Shown here: positions 45,595 through 57,788 of the stretch, in pieces
Layout: the number at the start of each line of letters is the position of its first letter
Numbering within the stretch: position 1 is the first letter of the stretch
Origin: Patagioenas fasciata
Lineage: Eukaryota > Chordata > Aves > Columbiformes > Columbidae
Assembly (NCBI RefSeq): GCF_037038585.1
Contig: NC_092541.1
Location: 3,903,445 to 3,967,444 of the forward strand
Direction of reading: 5' to 3'
DNA length: 64,000 nt
Notes under the pieces: generated by a model
What the model was told of the DNA's origin: nothing
What the model saw: only the letters and a program-made list of their open reading frames with translations
Database searches by the model: none
Program-made: the position numbers and the translations under genes

Positions 45595-46210
45595 TCGGTC
45601 CTGAAGCTCAAGTCACAGACCCCACCAGAAAGCAGGTGTGTGGTTGAGAGTGTGTCCTGAGGCAGCTTTTCTGTGAGCTACGGTTGCCCCAGGCAGAAGG
45701 GTGCTTGGTTTCTTCGCACGGCCACGTATGTGCTGTAATTATTTCAGCACTGTGTGCTTGGCTTTGCGTTGCACAAAGCCTTGGAGAGGTCAACGAGCAT
45801 GGGGGTTTGATGGGGCATGTGAGCTGGCTGGAGGAAGGAAGGGACAAAGTCATCAACAGCCTTCCACTCTGCTGTTCTTTTGTGATTCCTCCAATTAGTG
45901 CCGAGCAGGAAAGGCAGTCACAATTAAAATAATACCTATTCAAGATTAAATTACAATTACCATGGGTTGTTTATGCAAATCTGGCAAAGCACATAAGAGC
46001 TGAACAGCAGCCCTGAATGTCCTGGTCTACAGGCTGTTCTCAACTACTAGACCTCTATAGGAACGGCTCCATGCTATACAATTCTCAACTTTCTATTTTT
46101 CTTTTTTTTTTTTTTCCCCATTTATTGCCTCTTTTCTGCTTTTTCTTGTTTTTAGGAAGAGCTGGATCCTGCTAGTTGTGCTGTGAACTCTCTCATGGCC
46201 ATTGCTCTGT
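45595..46210. other. Single-copy stretch with octamer motif and T-rich run
   Basis: No gene seen. The part 45890-45990 is AT-rich with several AATTA-type cores and the POU octamer ATGCAAAT at 45973-45980, and could be regulatory. A pure T run (~14) lies at about 46103-46116. Confidence 0.4.
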
Positions 46211-46215
46211 AGAAA

Positions 46216-46465
46216 TCATAGAATAGTTTGGGTTGGAATGGACCTTCCCATCTCCCCCAGTGCCCCCCCTGCCATGACAGGGACATCTTCACCAGCTCAG
46301 GTTGCTCAGAGCCCCGTCCAGCCTGGCCTGGGATGTCTCCAGGGATGGTTCATCCACCACCTCTCTGGCCAACCTGGGCCAGGCTCTCACCACCCTCAGG
46401 GACAACAATTCCTTCCTTATTTCTAGCCTGAAGGTGCAGTTCCAGCCTCTCAAGAGCAGTAGGAA
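46216..46465 (-). mobile_element. CR1 fragment, reverse orientation
   Basis: AATCATAGAATAGTTTGGGT is the reversed tail, followed by the block GCCATGACAGGGACATCTTC to CAGGGACAACAATTCCTTCC. It is very close to the copies at 15293 and 56694. Confidence 0.92.
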
Positions 46466-47423
46466 ATGTCTCACCCTGGCTGATGCTCTAGTGGAGGCTC
46501 CCAAAGTATTCACTTGGGAACCACTTTTAGCCTGTTGCTGTGTGGTTTGGCCCCCTGGGAAGCATCAAGTTGAAATGCAGTGCTATAATTAACGACCGAC
46601 AGCTAAAATAATATAAGGGAGCTGGAAACTCATCCTGTCTCCCAGTGGAGGCTGTGGGGGCGGGCAGGCAAGGCAAACAGTGCCAAAAGGAATTAGTCCC
46701 TCACATGGGGACATGTCAAGTAGCTTTCGGTGCAGGTTCCATTCTGGGGCTGGTGGTTGCAGGGAAGAGCATGGTCAGTTTGGCACAGGGATCTTGTTAC
46801 TGGTGTTTTCCCATTCCATGGAACAGTGTGTACTGGGATGAAGTGACACTTCTGGGAAGGTAGAAAGGATTCCTAATGGAAGCAGCTGAGCTGTAATGAC
46901 CTCGCTGTTCACTGACCGGTCACATAACATTCAACTCGACTTCCTCAGTGACCCTGTGGCAGGAAACCAACCACCTGGGGTTGAGCTGCAGCCGGGCCAT
47001 GCAGTTCCACCAGGAGCAACCGAGGTTTGTGTTGGCCAGAGTCCTCTTGAGCTTCTCTTCCCCTTCACACCTTGGAGAAATCTATCATGGGCAGGGCCTT
47101 GGACTGCCAGGAAGACTTGATTTAACCTTGCAGGTGTTGTCATCACATTCCCATGTGTGTGATGGTCAGCTTCATGTCCACAGCGATGTCTTTCATTCCT
47201 ATTCACCGCTTCCATGACCACCAGCAGACGCATCTCTCTTTACTTCAGCCAATCTCATGAGGAAGGAGAGAAAGCTGTGGCGGAGCCAAGTGGTTGTATT
47301 TCACTTGGAAATAAGCAAATGGAACAGACAGATGGGAGAACAAAGCTATATATATATATTTTTATTGCACAGATATCTAATAACCAATAAAATGGGTCTG
47401 GGACCACAAAAATCTCTGGCATG

Positions 47424-47437
47424 GTTGCCATGGCAAT
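47424..47437. promoter_or_regulatory. RFX X-box-like palindrome
   Basis: GTTGCCATGGCAAT differs from the RFX palindrome only at the last base. It lies in non-repetitive DNA with no gene nearby that I can recognise, so its role is open. Confidence 0.3.
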
Positions 47438-48062
47438 ATGCACAAAAATTCAGTGAGATGCAGGCAAGAAATCTTTTGTGTTGTTAGGGAGCTTTCTAAA
47501 ATAAAAATAAATGAGATTCAAATGAGTGATTATGGCTGCCTCAAGGAGCACCTGCCAAAAACTCTGGGCCAGACCATCTACCAGAGTATTCTATCTGAGC
47601 ACCCCAGCTCTCTGAAGGAAATTGCAGGTATGGCTAGAGAAAACAAGCACCTTTTACCCTGGAAAGCAGGCTGGGACACTCCCATATCTGGCCAAAAAAT
47701 GGATGAGCAGACTGCAGGAATCCTACAGCGTCATGCGTAGCTTTTCCCAGTCCTTAACCAGACTTCCCTGCACATGAAAAAGCATCAATAACAGGCACTC
47801 CAGGACATCCCTGGGTCTGGGACTCACATGCTTGCAGGAGATTGTGCTTTTTCACCAAATCTCATGTTACAGACTCATTAGGAAACTCAAAAGGATTGTT
47901 TTGAGACAATCCTTTAAAAGCCAACGTGCCCAAATGCGTATCGACTAGCAACAGTTTGAGTCGCAGCGCTCTTCGTGCTCTTTTGTTTCCCAGACCGCGT
48001 GGGCCAGTGTTGAACGCACAATCTGGACTTATCACTGGTTTATCTTAATGCAGGAAATTGTC

Positions 48063-48110
48063 CAAAAAAAAAACCACAAAAAAAGAAAAGAGGGAGGAAT
48101 GGGGGGGAGG
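48063..48110. repeat. A-rich low-complexity run
   Basis: AAAAAAAAAACCACAAAAAA followed by purine-rich GAAAAGAGGGAGGAATGGGG. No repeat element body is attached on its left side. Confidence 0.6.
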
Positions 48111-49639
48111 GCTCATGACTGTTGGCAGCAAATTTTAATTTGGGTTTGGCAGATGAGGGGAGCTATTCGTGGAAGTCTTGTCCCGAAATAACACGGAGCC
48201 TGCCCCGCGTCAGGCAAGGCAGGCGTCCACACGTGGAATTTGTCTTTCATCCCAGCCGTGGGGCTGAGCAGCACGCAGGGGGTGAGAACACGGATGCTGG
48301 GGCAGACATAGATGGTCTGGCTCTGCTTGTCCAAGTTCCCTCACTAATAGCATATTCTGGATTGTTTTCCAGCTGGAAGTCCTGGTGAGGAGATGTCAGT
48401 GGGTGCCTCTCGCCCCATGCCAAGCCTGCCAGCGGCTTCGGCTCCTGCAAGCAAACATGAACCCTGCAGCGTGCAAAAGCCCTGTCGTATATTTATTTTG
48501 CACCTGCTGACTTTTCATCTCTTTCGAGCTCTGCCTTTCTAGTTCTTCAAGAGCAAAGAACAAGCAGCATTTACTCCCCGGTCACTGATGATCTTACAAA
48601 CCTCAGCGATTTCTTTCTTGTCGCTGAACTCTCCTCCAGGCTGAAGATTTCTAAGTTAGTCCATCCCTGTATAGAGCAGCTGTTCCACAGTTCTGATCTT
48701 TGATTCCTTTTAATTCTCTTAGAAGCTGCAGCAGTGGCACCACACCAGTCCCCTGTCCCTTCTTGCACTGTCGTGGGAGAGAAAGACTGAAACCATAACA
48801 ACCCTTTGCCAGCAAAGCCAGAGCATCTTCTATGGCCCGTGGGTCAAATCCATACTACGGGAAGGAGAAGGCAACAGTAATATTAAATAGGGATTACAAC
48901 TGTGCTGCACAGAGGATTTGAGAGTGATTCGCGCACTGGACAGTGTCTGTTTGTGCCTGACAAGACCTGTGAGAGCCCAGAAGCATCAGATCTTCTGTGT
49001 GCCCAGATCAATACCCATCGGATGTTCCCGTTTTCCTGTGGGAAGTCCCAGTAAATTGGGACCATCTTATGCCCTTCCTGTCTGCACTGTGTTGCAAAGA
49101 GTCCTACACAAATGGAGCTGCTGGCTGGCAGGTAATGGCTTATTCACAGTATCTTCACCCCAAACGCAGACAGAGCTCTGGTACAAGTCTGACTTCTCAG
49201 GTGCAGGGAAACAGGCAGCCCCTTCTTTGCCACGGGAGAGGGCAGTGGGTATTGCTGCCAGCAAATACTCTGCCTTTTTGTTTTCTTGTAATGGTACAAA
49301 CAGGAAAGAAGTCTGATAAGGTCCAGAGACTGATGAGGGGAATGGAGTAACATCTGGAGTCAGGCCCAGGTCTGCAGCACAGCAAACTGCAGTGCTTCTG
49401 CAGAAGCTGAGCATCTCCAACATTATACATGGGGAAACTAAGTCACGCTGCCTGTCTGAAACAACTTAGTTATGGAGCAGCCCAGAGCCAGGTGGAAATA
49501 ATGCTGATCTCTTTCTGCTCTGGACTGTCAATAATAAATCTGACCTAGGCTCTGTCTGCCCCAGGAACACACGAAAGAACCTTGCAATGGCAAACAACTG
49601 CATCGCTTCAAAACACAACTTCCTTTGCACACTGTGTTC

Positions 49640-50130
49640 ACCCTCAGCTCCAGAAGGACAGGGAACTGCTGCAGAGAGTCCAGCGCAGCCACCAAGATGC
49701 TGAAGGGAGTGGAGCATCTCCCGTGGGAGGAAAGGCTGAGGGAGCTGGGGCTCTGGAGCTGGACAAGAGGAGACTGAGGGGGGGACTCATTCCTGGGGAT
49801 CAATATGGAAAGGGGCAGTGTCAGGAGGATGGAGCCAGGCTCTTCTCGGTGACAACCAGTGACAGGACAAGGGGCAATGGGTGCAAACTGGAACACAGGA
49901 GGTTCCACTGAAATATGAGAAGCAACTTGTTGGGGGTGAGGGTGTCAGAGCCTGGCCCAGGCTGCCCAGGGAGGTTGTGGAGTCTCCTTCTCTGCAGACA
50001 TTCAAACCCGCCTGGACCCCTTCCTGTGGAACCTCAGCTGGGTGTTCCTGCTCCATGGGGGGATTGCACTGGATGAGCTTTCCAGGGCCCTTCAACCCCT
50101 GACATTCTGGGATTCTGTGATTCTGTCTTT
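49640..50130 (+). mobile_element. CR1 3' fragment, near twin of the copy at 33001
   Basis: Begins about CACCCTCAGCTCCAGAAGGA and ends TTCTGGGATTCTGTGATTCT. It differs from the 33001 copy by only scattered substitutions over ~480 bases. It starts about 40 bases later within the element. Confidence 0.93.
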
Positions 50131-52429
50131 GCTCTGGTGTGAACCAGCTCTGCTTCATTCAGAAATGGTTCTGTTTCAGCCCAGCGCTGCAGGATCAGGC
50201 CCCGAGATGCTGGTGATTGGCGGCTCCGTTCCCGCAGAGGCTGGCACCCTCCGTGCGGTCAGCTCTGCTGTGCCGCAGCGTGAGAGCCGCGTGGGCGGCC
50301 GCTCTCTCAGAAAGGCCAGGGAGAGCTGGAAAATAGAGAAGTGCCTGAGTGATGTTATTTGAGCCTCACTCCTACCAGCCTCTTGCATCTGAATAGGTGT
50401 GGGTACCATGCGAGAGGGAAGGATGGAGAAGGTGTAGCTTTCCTACGGCCACCCTCTGGAACCCTCCCTGATTGTTGCCCAGCGAGGCAATGCCAGTGTT
50501 AGATTTGTTAGCTCCCTGCCTTTTTCTGCCTCTGTCTTCCAACTCTGCTTCTGGTTGGAAAGAGCAGAGAGGGAGGGACCTGGAGTAGCTGGAGGAGCTT
50601 TCTGCTTAATTGACTTCACAGTTGCTTTGCTCCCCATCCCAGGAAACAGTTAATTCTTCCTTTATCCAGTCTGCAGAGTGTCACATCAAAGACCTGTACT
50701 GTGCTACTCAGAGTAGACCTGATGAAGGAAAAGGATCGGAAAGATCAAGGATCTCTGCAGCTTAGAACTCAAGACGGGCTTAATGCCACCATCCCACAGG
50801 CCACCAGAGTCACAGGCCAGCCCTCCTAGACACTGTGTCTTTACAGATGTTTGGGACCGTTGTCCTTGATGTATGGCAGTGTGGAGAGGGATGAAGCCCT
50901 GGGTACTGTCCTGAAGCTCTATGTCCTCACAGCCCCGCTCCCAAAGGGCCCCTCATCTGCTCTGTGGGAAAGCGTAAGCCCAGGAGGCTGAGCTCCAGCA
51001 CCCACAGAGAGGTGGGAGGTCTCCCCAACCATGAGATGTTCCTCAGCAGATCAGCTCCAGCTCCTTGGCACCTCTCAGCAGATGCTGACCCGGCGGAACT
51101 GGGTGGGTGCCGGGCTCTTACAACACCAAGGAATTCCCCTGGGGCCAGGCGGTGCAGCCTGGCACTGAGCAGCACTGGATAAAGCTCTTTTCTCCTACCA
51201 GTGTTACCTCTGTGGGTAAATTAAGCTGGGTCATGGGCTGGCATTGCTTTTACACACTCCCACGCATGTGAATCCCTGCATAGCAGAATAACGCTGGACA
51301 ATACTAACCAGGACCTTCTAGGGAGGTCTGAAATGCCTCAGAACCGTGGCTCTTCCCAGCCCCCGTGTGTCCCACCTTGCCTTGCTCCTAAGCCCCGGGA
51401 TGTCTGTGGTGTGGCAAAGGCAGGATGTGTTTAATCATGACCACTCTGCTTTTGCTTGTTACAGGTTTTGTACCACCCAGAGAGGACGAGGGGGCTGAGC
51501 CTGCTCCCCACAGCATTCTTAAACCCCACAACATCCCTGTTGCCCCACATGCAGGTCTGTGACACAGAGTCACAGCTCGGGAGCCAAGGTGGGCAGGGGG
51601 CCCCCAGTCTGGCTCGGTGGGGTGAGCAGGAAGGATGCTGGCACTGGAAATAGCAAGTAATTTCCATTTCAATGCTCCTGCTGTGGGAAAGGCTGGGCCT
51701 GGGTGTGTGGGTGCAGACCAGCGCTGTCTCTGCCTCTTCCTACCCTGTGCTGCTTCTCTGCAGAATTTTCTTGACATCATACCTGCTCTGCTCCCTCACC
51801 TTCATATCTACCCACCTCTGCCTCTTTCGCTTTATTCTCCTGAACCATCTTTAGATGGATCTTGAGTTATGCATCCCAGGGCTTTGAGGGGGCAGTGAGT
51901 GACGCACCTATTGTGACATTGATTTTTCACCAGCCTCTCCGAATTCAGCTTCCCTGTCCTCAGAAAAGAGGCTCTGGCTGCCTTAAACACCAGTGATCCC
52001 CACTGCTCAATGCCAGACCCTTGAATTCAAGAGAGCCTCTTCCTCCATCGCAGGCAGGGAGGGACAGAAGAGCCATTGCTGAGCTGTTCTGAGTCCGTAT
52101 ATCTGTCCATCCCTTCTTGTCTGTCTCCCTGCTGCCAAGGCAGAGGAGTGTGAGATCTCCTAGTGGAAAAACAGAGGGAGAAGGGGGAGAATTGCCAAGT
52201 GCAACAAGGCAGAAGCAGGAGGCAGAGAGACGCTGTGCCAAACAGAGATGTCAGTCACTCCTTCCGCACCGGGCAGGCTGCAAAGGGAGCTGGTGGCCTG
52301 GCAGCCGAGCAGGAGCTGCTGTCTCCTGCCATGGAAACTGAGCCCATGGCGAGCAGCAGCAGCCACTGGCACCGGCTGGTGTGGTTCAAACCGTGTCCTT
52401 GAGTAGGGCCATTCCTGCTTCCCCTGAGG
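50131..52429. other. Intergenic region without supported gene
   Basis: No coding exon or RNA gene recognised; the open frames are short and unlike known proteins. No repeat structure seen. Confidence 0.55.
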
Positions 52430-52836
52430 TGAAAGGGCTGGAGCACAAGTGTGATGGGAGCGGCTGAGGGACCTGGGGGGTTCAGCTGGAGAACAGGAGC
52501 TGAGGGGAGACCTTCTGATCTCTGAACTGCCTGAAAGGAGCTTGGAGCCAGGGGGGTCGGGCTCTGCTCCCCAGGAACAAGCACCAGGAGCAGAGGAAAC
52601 GGCCTCAAGTTGCGCCAGGGGAGGTTGAGGTTGGATTTAGGAACAATTTCTTCCCCAAAGGGCTGTGGGGCATTGGAACAGGCTGCCCAGGGCAGTGCTG
52701 CAGTCACCATCCCTGGAGGGTTGGACAGACGGACATGAGGTTCTCAGGACATGGGGCAGTGCCAGAGGTGGGGAACGGTTGAACTCGATGATCTTGAGGG
52801 TCTTTTCCAACCAAAATGATTCTATGATTCCATGAC
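52430..52836 (+). mobile_element. CR1 3' fragment
   Basis: From GGGCTGGAGCACAAGTGTGA to the tail TGATTCTATGATTCCATGA. It is nearly identical to the copy at 61005, including the same left end, so both keep the same part of the element. One short deletion lies in the GGATTTAGGAACAATTT segment. Confidence 0.93.
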
Positions 52837-52839
52837 CAC

Positions 52840-54109
52840 ACTTCACAGTCACTGGCTTCGCTCTGCTCCCTTTCTCTTGCTGAACTGTTCTTCTCTCCCT
52901 GCTGAATTTCTACGGTATGTCAGGGATCTAGGGCTCCATCTCCCACTACCCCAGCCCTCCTTGAACATCACCATGATGTTTGTGCCCCAGGAGGGGAGGC
53001 CAGTGGTCTCTTGCCCAGACACCAAGTGACAAGCACAGAGACAGGAGAGGCAGTGGCGCATCAAGGAGTTTCAGAAACTGGCTTTTATCAAGGCTTTGGC
53101 TTGCCCAGAGTCTTCTATATGTGGTGAGTTGGTTCTGCAAGAAGAGCCAGTATTGGACACCAGTTTGCAGAAGAAGACCTCGGTCTAGTTTTCATGGCCA
53201 GCAGTCATTGCAGGCAGGTTGTGGGGTGACTGTTCAGTGGTTCTACAAAACCAAACACCCCACCTCAAGCACCCGTTCATTTCCCAGCCCCAACTTTGGC
53301 ACAAATTCCTGTAAGAGAAGTCCTTGAAGGTCACAAAACATGAGAAAGCTGGGGGAGAAATGTGCACGAGGTGTCCAGCACCTCGCTCCAGCCTTCTGCC
53401 GTCTCCCGAGCTCGGTGCCAGCCGTGTGCTGGCGGCACACACCATCTCCAAACACCGCCTCCAGCGCAGGAGACAGCAGAGGAGGAAGCACGGAGGTGAC
53501 ATAAAAAACAACGCTTGCTTTCTTGGCCATCTGTCACAGTGTCGCAGGCGCCTTCCCAAACACATCCCAGCTCAGCGCCGGCTGGGAAAAACAGGGAGTT
53601 ATTTTGGTTCATCAGCATCCAGCCGGAGCGGGAGGTTGGATCCCACGTAGCGAGCAGGCAATGTTCAGCAGCAGGACTGGTGGCTTTGACGCTGGGGTGG
53701 GACACGGCACCCTCTGCACCCCGAGGCACCCGTGGGGTTCAGTCCCTGCAGGAGTGTCCACCAGCACCTCTGCTGCTCCGTGCTCCGTGTCCCCAGGTGC
53801 AGGGCTGACCTCCTTGGTGGAGAGCTATTTTTCTGAAGATTCGGCTGTGATCTCGAGGCTGTGGTCAGGCCACTGCCAGATGGAGGATCCCATGTTCCCA
53901 CTTGTCTCCCCTGCGATGGCGCTGGCAGCAAATGGATGCCCACTGTGAGTGAGGTAAGGGAGCTGATCCAGAGAACTGAGGACAAAAACCCCCACATTAT
54001 TCTACCAGATCAGATCTCCCTCACTGATGGGCACAGAAGAGGGGATGGGAGGAGGGAACCCCCTTCTCTGGCAGCTGCCGGCACTAGGGTGCAATCCTGA
54101 AGTCGCAAT
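52840..54109. other. Intergenic region without supported gene
   Basis: No exon recognised. The stretch 53380-53800 is GC-richer, with overlapping open frames on both strands, but none shows a domain. Confidence 0.5.
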
Positions 54110-54290
54110 TTAGAATCATAGAATTATTTTGGTTGGAAAAGACCCTCAAGATTGAGTCCTATCCTGGCACTACCCCACCTCCCTGAGAACCTCATCTCTG
54201 CATCTGTCCAGCCCTCCAGGGATGGTGACTCCAGCACTGCCCTGGGCAGCCTGTTCCAATGCCCCACAGCCCTTTTTGGGACAAAATTTC
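54110..54290 (-). mobile_element. CR1 3'-end fragment, reverse orientation
   Basis: AGAATCATAGAATTATTTTG (reversed tail), then GGTTGGAAAAGACCCTCAAG and GCCCTGGGCAGCCTGTTCCA, ending near CCCTTTTTGGGACAAAATTT. Confidence 0.9.
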
Positions 54291-54947
54291 AGCTGCTGTA
54301 TGTGTGCAGTCAGCACAGGACCCGACTTAGGGCTTTGCACAAGGGACTGTGCACAAGGGCCTGTTCTCAGCAGCTCAGCAGGTTTCTGGCAGCCTGCAGG
54401 CAAACCAGTGAGGTGCTGGGGACCAGTTTCAACCCCAGCACAGCACAATGGGCTCCCTGTGTTCAGCTCGAAGGCAGCAGCCATGCCAGAGCTCTCTGGC
54501 CTTCGGGAGATGTTTTCCTCAAGCACATTTCCCCCGCTGTCTTCTGATTTTCCTCATCACGAGGCAGAGTCCCCAGCGCAGACACGGTGAAGGCTGGCGG
54601 AGTTTTGACACATTTCATAACGAGCATTAATAGCGCAAAGCTGGAGGCTGTTCTGTTGGAGGGCTTTGGCTTCTTCCGTATTCATTTCTCAGGCAATTCA
54701 TTACCCAGCTGAAATAATTTCTTGATTAAAAAGACAGGTAATTCTCCTATATTGAGCTTGGGATTTCAGGAGGAAATAACTTGCAGGAGACCCACACAAA
54801 GCAAATCATGACAAGAATGGCTTAGAATTGGTTACCGTAGGATATTTTTAAGTGGAAGCATTTCCTTGGAATAGCCTGGATTCACAGGGAGCTTGTCTCA
54901 GTTAGTCAAATGGAACGAATTTAAGGGAAAACGGGGAAATTATGTGG

Positions 54948-55212
54948 AAGGAGCAGAAGAGGACGAGAGGAAGCGGCCTCAAGTTTCACCAGGGGAGGTT
55001 GAGGTTGGATGTGGGGAACAATTTCTTCCCCAAAGGGCTGTGGGGCATTGGAACAGGCTGCCCAGGGCAGTGCTGGAGTCACCATCCCTGGAGGGTTGGA
55101 CAGACGGACATGAGGTTCTCAGGACATGGGGCAGTGCCAGGGCTGGGGGAACAGTTGGACTTGATGATCTATAGGGGCTTTTCCAACCAAAATGATTCTA
55201 CAATTCTATGTT
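54948..55212 (+). mobile_element. CR1 3'-end fragment
   Basis: From GAGAGGAAGCGGCCTCAAGT through GGGCTGTGGGGCATTGGAAC to the tail GATTCTACAATTCTATG. It belongs to the same group as 7288, 52430 and 61005 but is shorter at its 5' side. Confidence 0.92.
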
Positions 55213-56693
55213 GAGGTTTGGCACTGCTGTTCTTTGATTTTTTCATCCCACAACCCCCTGCATGTCAGGAGGGAGCTATAAAAAAGAGACTTTGGCCCCG
55301 TGGATCCAAACGGCCAGCTGTGTTTCTTTGTGTTCTGTTGCCAAGTGTTGCTCCCTCCCGCCTGTTAAAGGGTAACCTGGTATATACCTTGCAGAGAATA
55401 ATGGAGCTATTAGTCATCCTGAAGCCCTGAAATAAGACACCTGCCGGCAGCAGACCAGAGCCGTTTAAAATAACTGTGCACGTGGCAAATTCCTCAGCAG
55501 CCGAGGTTCTTGGTCACTCATCTCCCCCTCAACATTTGCTGCTCCAACTACAGCCAAGGAGAAAGTCCTGGGTTTATCGTGGCTCATCCAGCAGTGCTGG
55601 AGCCTTCATCTCTAGTGCAAAGTGCTTTGAAATCAGCACCTCCAACACAAGAGGATGGGAGAGGGCAGAGCCATTCGCACCACAGTGAAACGTGGTCAGT
55701 GCAGAACAGCGCTTTGGAATTGCTTTGCAGCCCAAGGGAGGAACAAGATGTCAGGTCTTGAAAGCCTAGCACCATCCAGACCTCCCTGCCGTCACAGAGC
55801 TCCCTTGTTTCTTTTTTCTTCCCATTCATTTGTGAAGCACATAAACCTGCAAACGGTTTTAAGCCCAAAGCAGAAGAAATATCCGTAGTGATACAGCCTG
55901 GGCAGATGGAAGCATGGAAAAAAGACGCAAACTATAAGAATGGTGCAAATGTGATTAGTATCTCCCTTCTGCACCCCCCTGCCCGCCCCAGTGATTATGA
56001 TACTTCTGCACAACGAGATGACGAACAGTCAGTGCTGAGTGAAATGTGTGCGTAATTTTTCATCCCCCCCATGCCTTGTTTCCCCAGGCACTTTATAAAC
56101 TCCGTAATGAAATGCAGCCACCTGGCACACAGCACGCTGCCTCGCAGCGAGAGGGAAGGGAAACTTGAGCCAAGGATGCTGAATAAGTCCGGCATTTTTC
56201 TAGGCATGATCCTTCGAGCGCCGCGATGAAAAGAACAACACCATGTTTGTTCCTACCAGCGCAACCTCTCTGAACCATCCCGGGCCACTGCAAAAACTGA
56301 TTTCTGCACCAAATACCAAGTCTTTGCTCTATGAAACGGGGATGTGGAGTCTCACAGGGGACTTGCTAGAAAAAATTGGTGTGCACTTGGACAAAGCAAC
56401 CTATTTCCTGAAGCTCCCCAGCCAGAATGATGGCTTCACTTTCCCTTGTCACGTTTATGGTGGAGATGTTCGGTTTTGTGCAGGTAGAAGGGATCTCCAG
56501 TAGATTCAGAGGCTACTAAATCTACGGTTGCGTTGCCAAGGCACATCTAGAAGTGTCATTCCCAACTCCAACTTGTACCCTTGAGTTTTCCATCAGCCCA
56601 GGGCAGCCCTGATCATGAAACAGAGCTGCTGGAAACCCACCAGGTGAGGCAGACTGAGCAGCAGAGACAGGAGAAGGGGCAACCAGCACAGTT
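55213..56693. other. Intergenic region without supported gene
   Basis: No exon, RNA gene or repeat recognised. The frame at 56243-56503 (+, 86 codons) has no recognisable family. Confidence 0.5.
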
Positions 56694-56938
56694 CATAGAA
56701 CCACAGAATGGTTTGGGTTGAAGGGACCTTCCCAGCTCCCCCAGTGCCACCCCTGCCATGAGCAGGGACATCTTCACCAGCTCAGGTTGCTCAGAGCCCC
56801 GTCCAGCCTGGCCTGGGATGTCTCCAGGGACGGTTCATCCACCACCTCTCTGCCCAACCTGGGCCAGGCTCTCACCACCCTCAGGGACAACAATTCCTTC
56901 CTCATGTCCAGCCTGAATCTCCCCTCCAGGCTGGATGG
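56694..56938 (-). mobile_element. CR1 fragment, reverse orientation
   Basis: CATAGAACCACAGAATGGTT (reversed tail), then GGGTTGAAGGGACCTTCCCA and the block to GTCCAGCCTGAATCTCCCCT. The best preserved left end of this reverse group. Confidence 0.93.
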
Positions 56939-57441
56939 CTTGGCTGTACTGAGAATTCATTGCAACCAATTAGACCAATTTTCAATCATCTGAAAGAACA
57001 AACTTTGCTAATTAAAGCCTAATTACATTTTGCCTGCTTCTTCAGCTGTCTTGTCCTATTAAACCTGCATTGTGGAATTCAGTGAGGCAGGAGGGGAGTA
57101 CTCGCAGCTGCACAGAAACCTGTAAGATGTGAACACTTGTGGGGCCTGACAGAAGGGATGAGTCTGGGTTTAACCCCACGTGCAGGAAAGCTTGAGCCGT
57201 GGCAGAGAACCAGCGTCCAGCACCAGCTGCCGTGGGGAGGGAACAGCGCCCTGAGCTGCTTTCACGCACCTTGTTTTCCTGGAAGATGCACAAGCACCTG
57301 CATCCATCCTCACACCCACACTTGTGCACGAGGCTCCCACACCAACACAGACACTCAGGTAACAGAACTGCCCCAGAGCAGATGTTTCTTCTGCCTTTTG
57401 TTGATTATTGCCTTGATCATCTCCACTTCCAGTGTCACATC

Positions 57442-57788
57442 TGTCGTGGTTGAGACGGACAAATGACATAGACCAGGTTCTTCCAGGATGCAAGTAGTGG
57501 ACACCATTTATTGCCACAAGTGCATTTTTATACAGTTTTACCAATTCATGTGTTTCTTCACTATTGATTGCAAGTTACAGCAGTAACATCTCATTGGCTA
57601 ATTTTGCTATCATCAATGTTCTTTTCTACTCCCTTCTCTCTCATGGGTACACCTTAATATCTCAGGATACTCCTTTACTCCCGTCTTTCTCACATGTAAA
57701 CCTTAATATCTTCAAGGCTGATCTCTGTTCCCATGCCCTCCATCAGGGAATCTACGGACCCACCGTAGTTCCCCACACACACCCAACA
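57442..57788 (-). mobile_element. Probable solo endogenous-retrovirus LTR (minus orientation)
   Basis: Read on the minus strand, the stretch starts TGTTGGGTGTGTGTGG and ends CTCAACCACGACA, so it has TG...CA ends. Near its 3' part it has a TATA box (TATAAAAA, + strand 57525-57532) followed closely by AATAAA (+ strand 57507-57512), the usual U3-R layout of an LTR. Length ~347 bases fits an LTR. No internal viral genes flank it. No matching target-site duplication was found, so the borders may be off or the copy old. Confidence 0.5.

Larger units (their letters stand above)
46466..49639. other. Intergenic region without supported gene
   Basis: No coding exon recognised. It contains an A-rich low-complexity run at about 48063-48110, a short TATATATATA run near 47348 and an X-box-like palindrome at 47424-47437. 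Confidence 0.55.

Noticed and set aside
57437-57588. Short LTR bounded by an ACATC direct repeat (57437-57441 and about 57584-57588)
   Set aside because: It would not end in CA and would be only ~140 bases; the TG...CA borders at 57442-57788 fit an LTR better.
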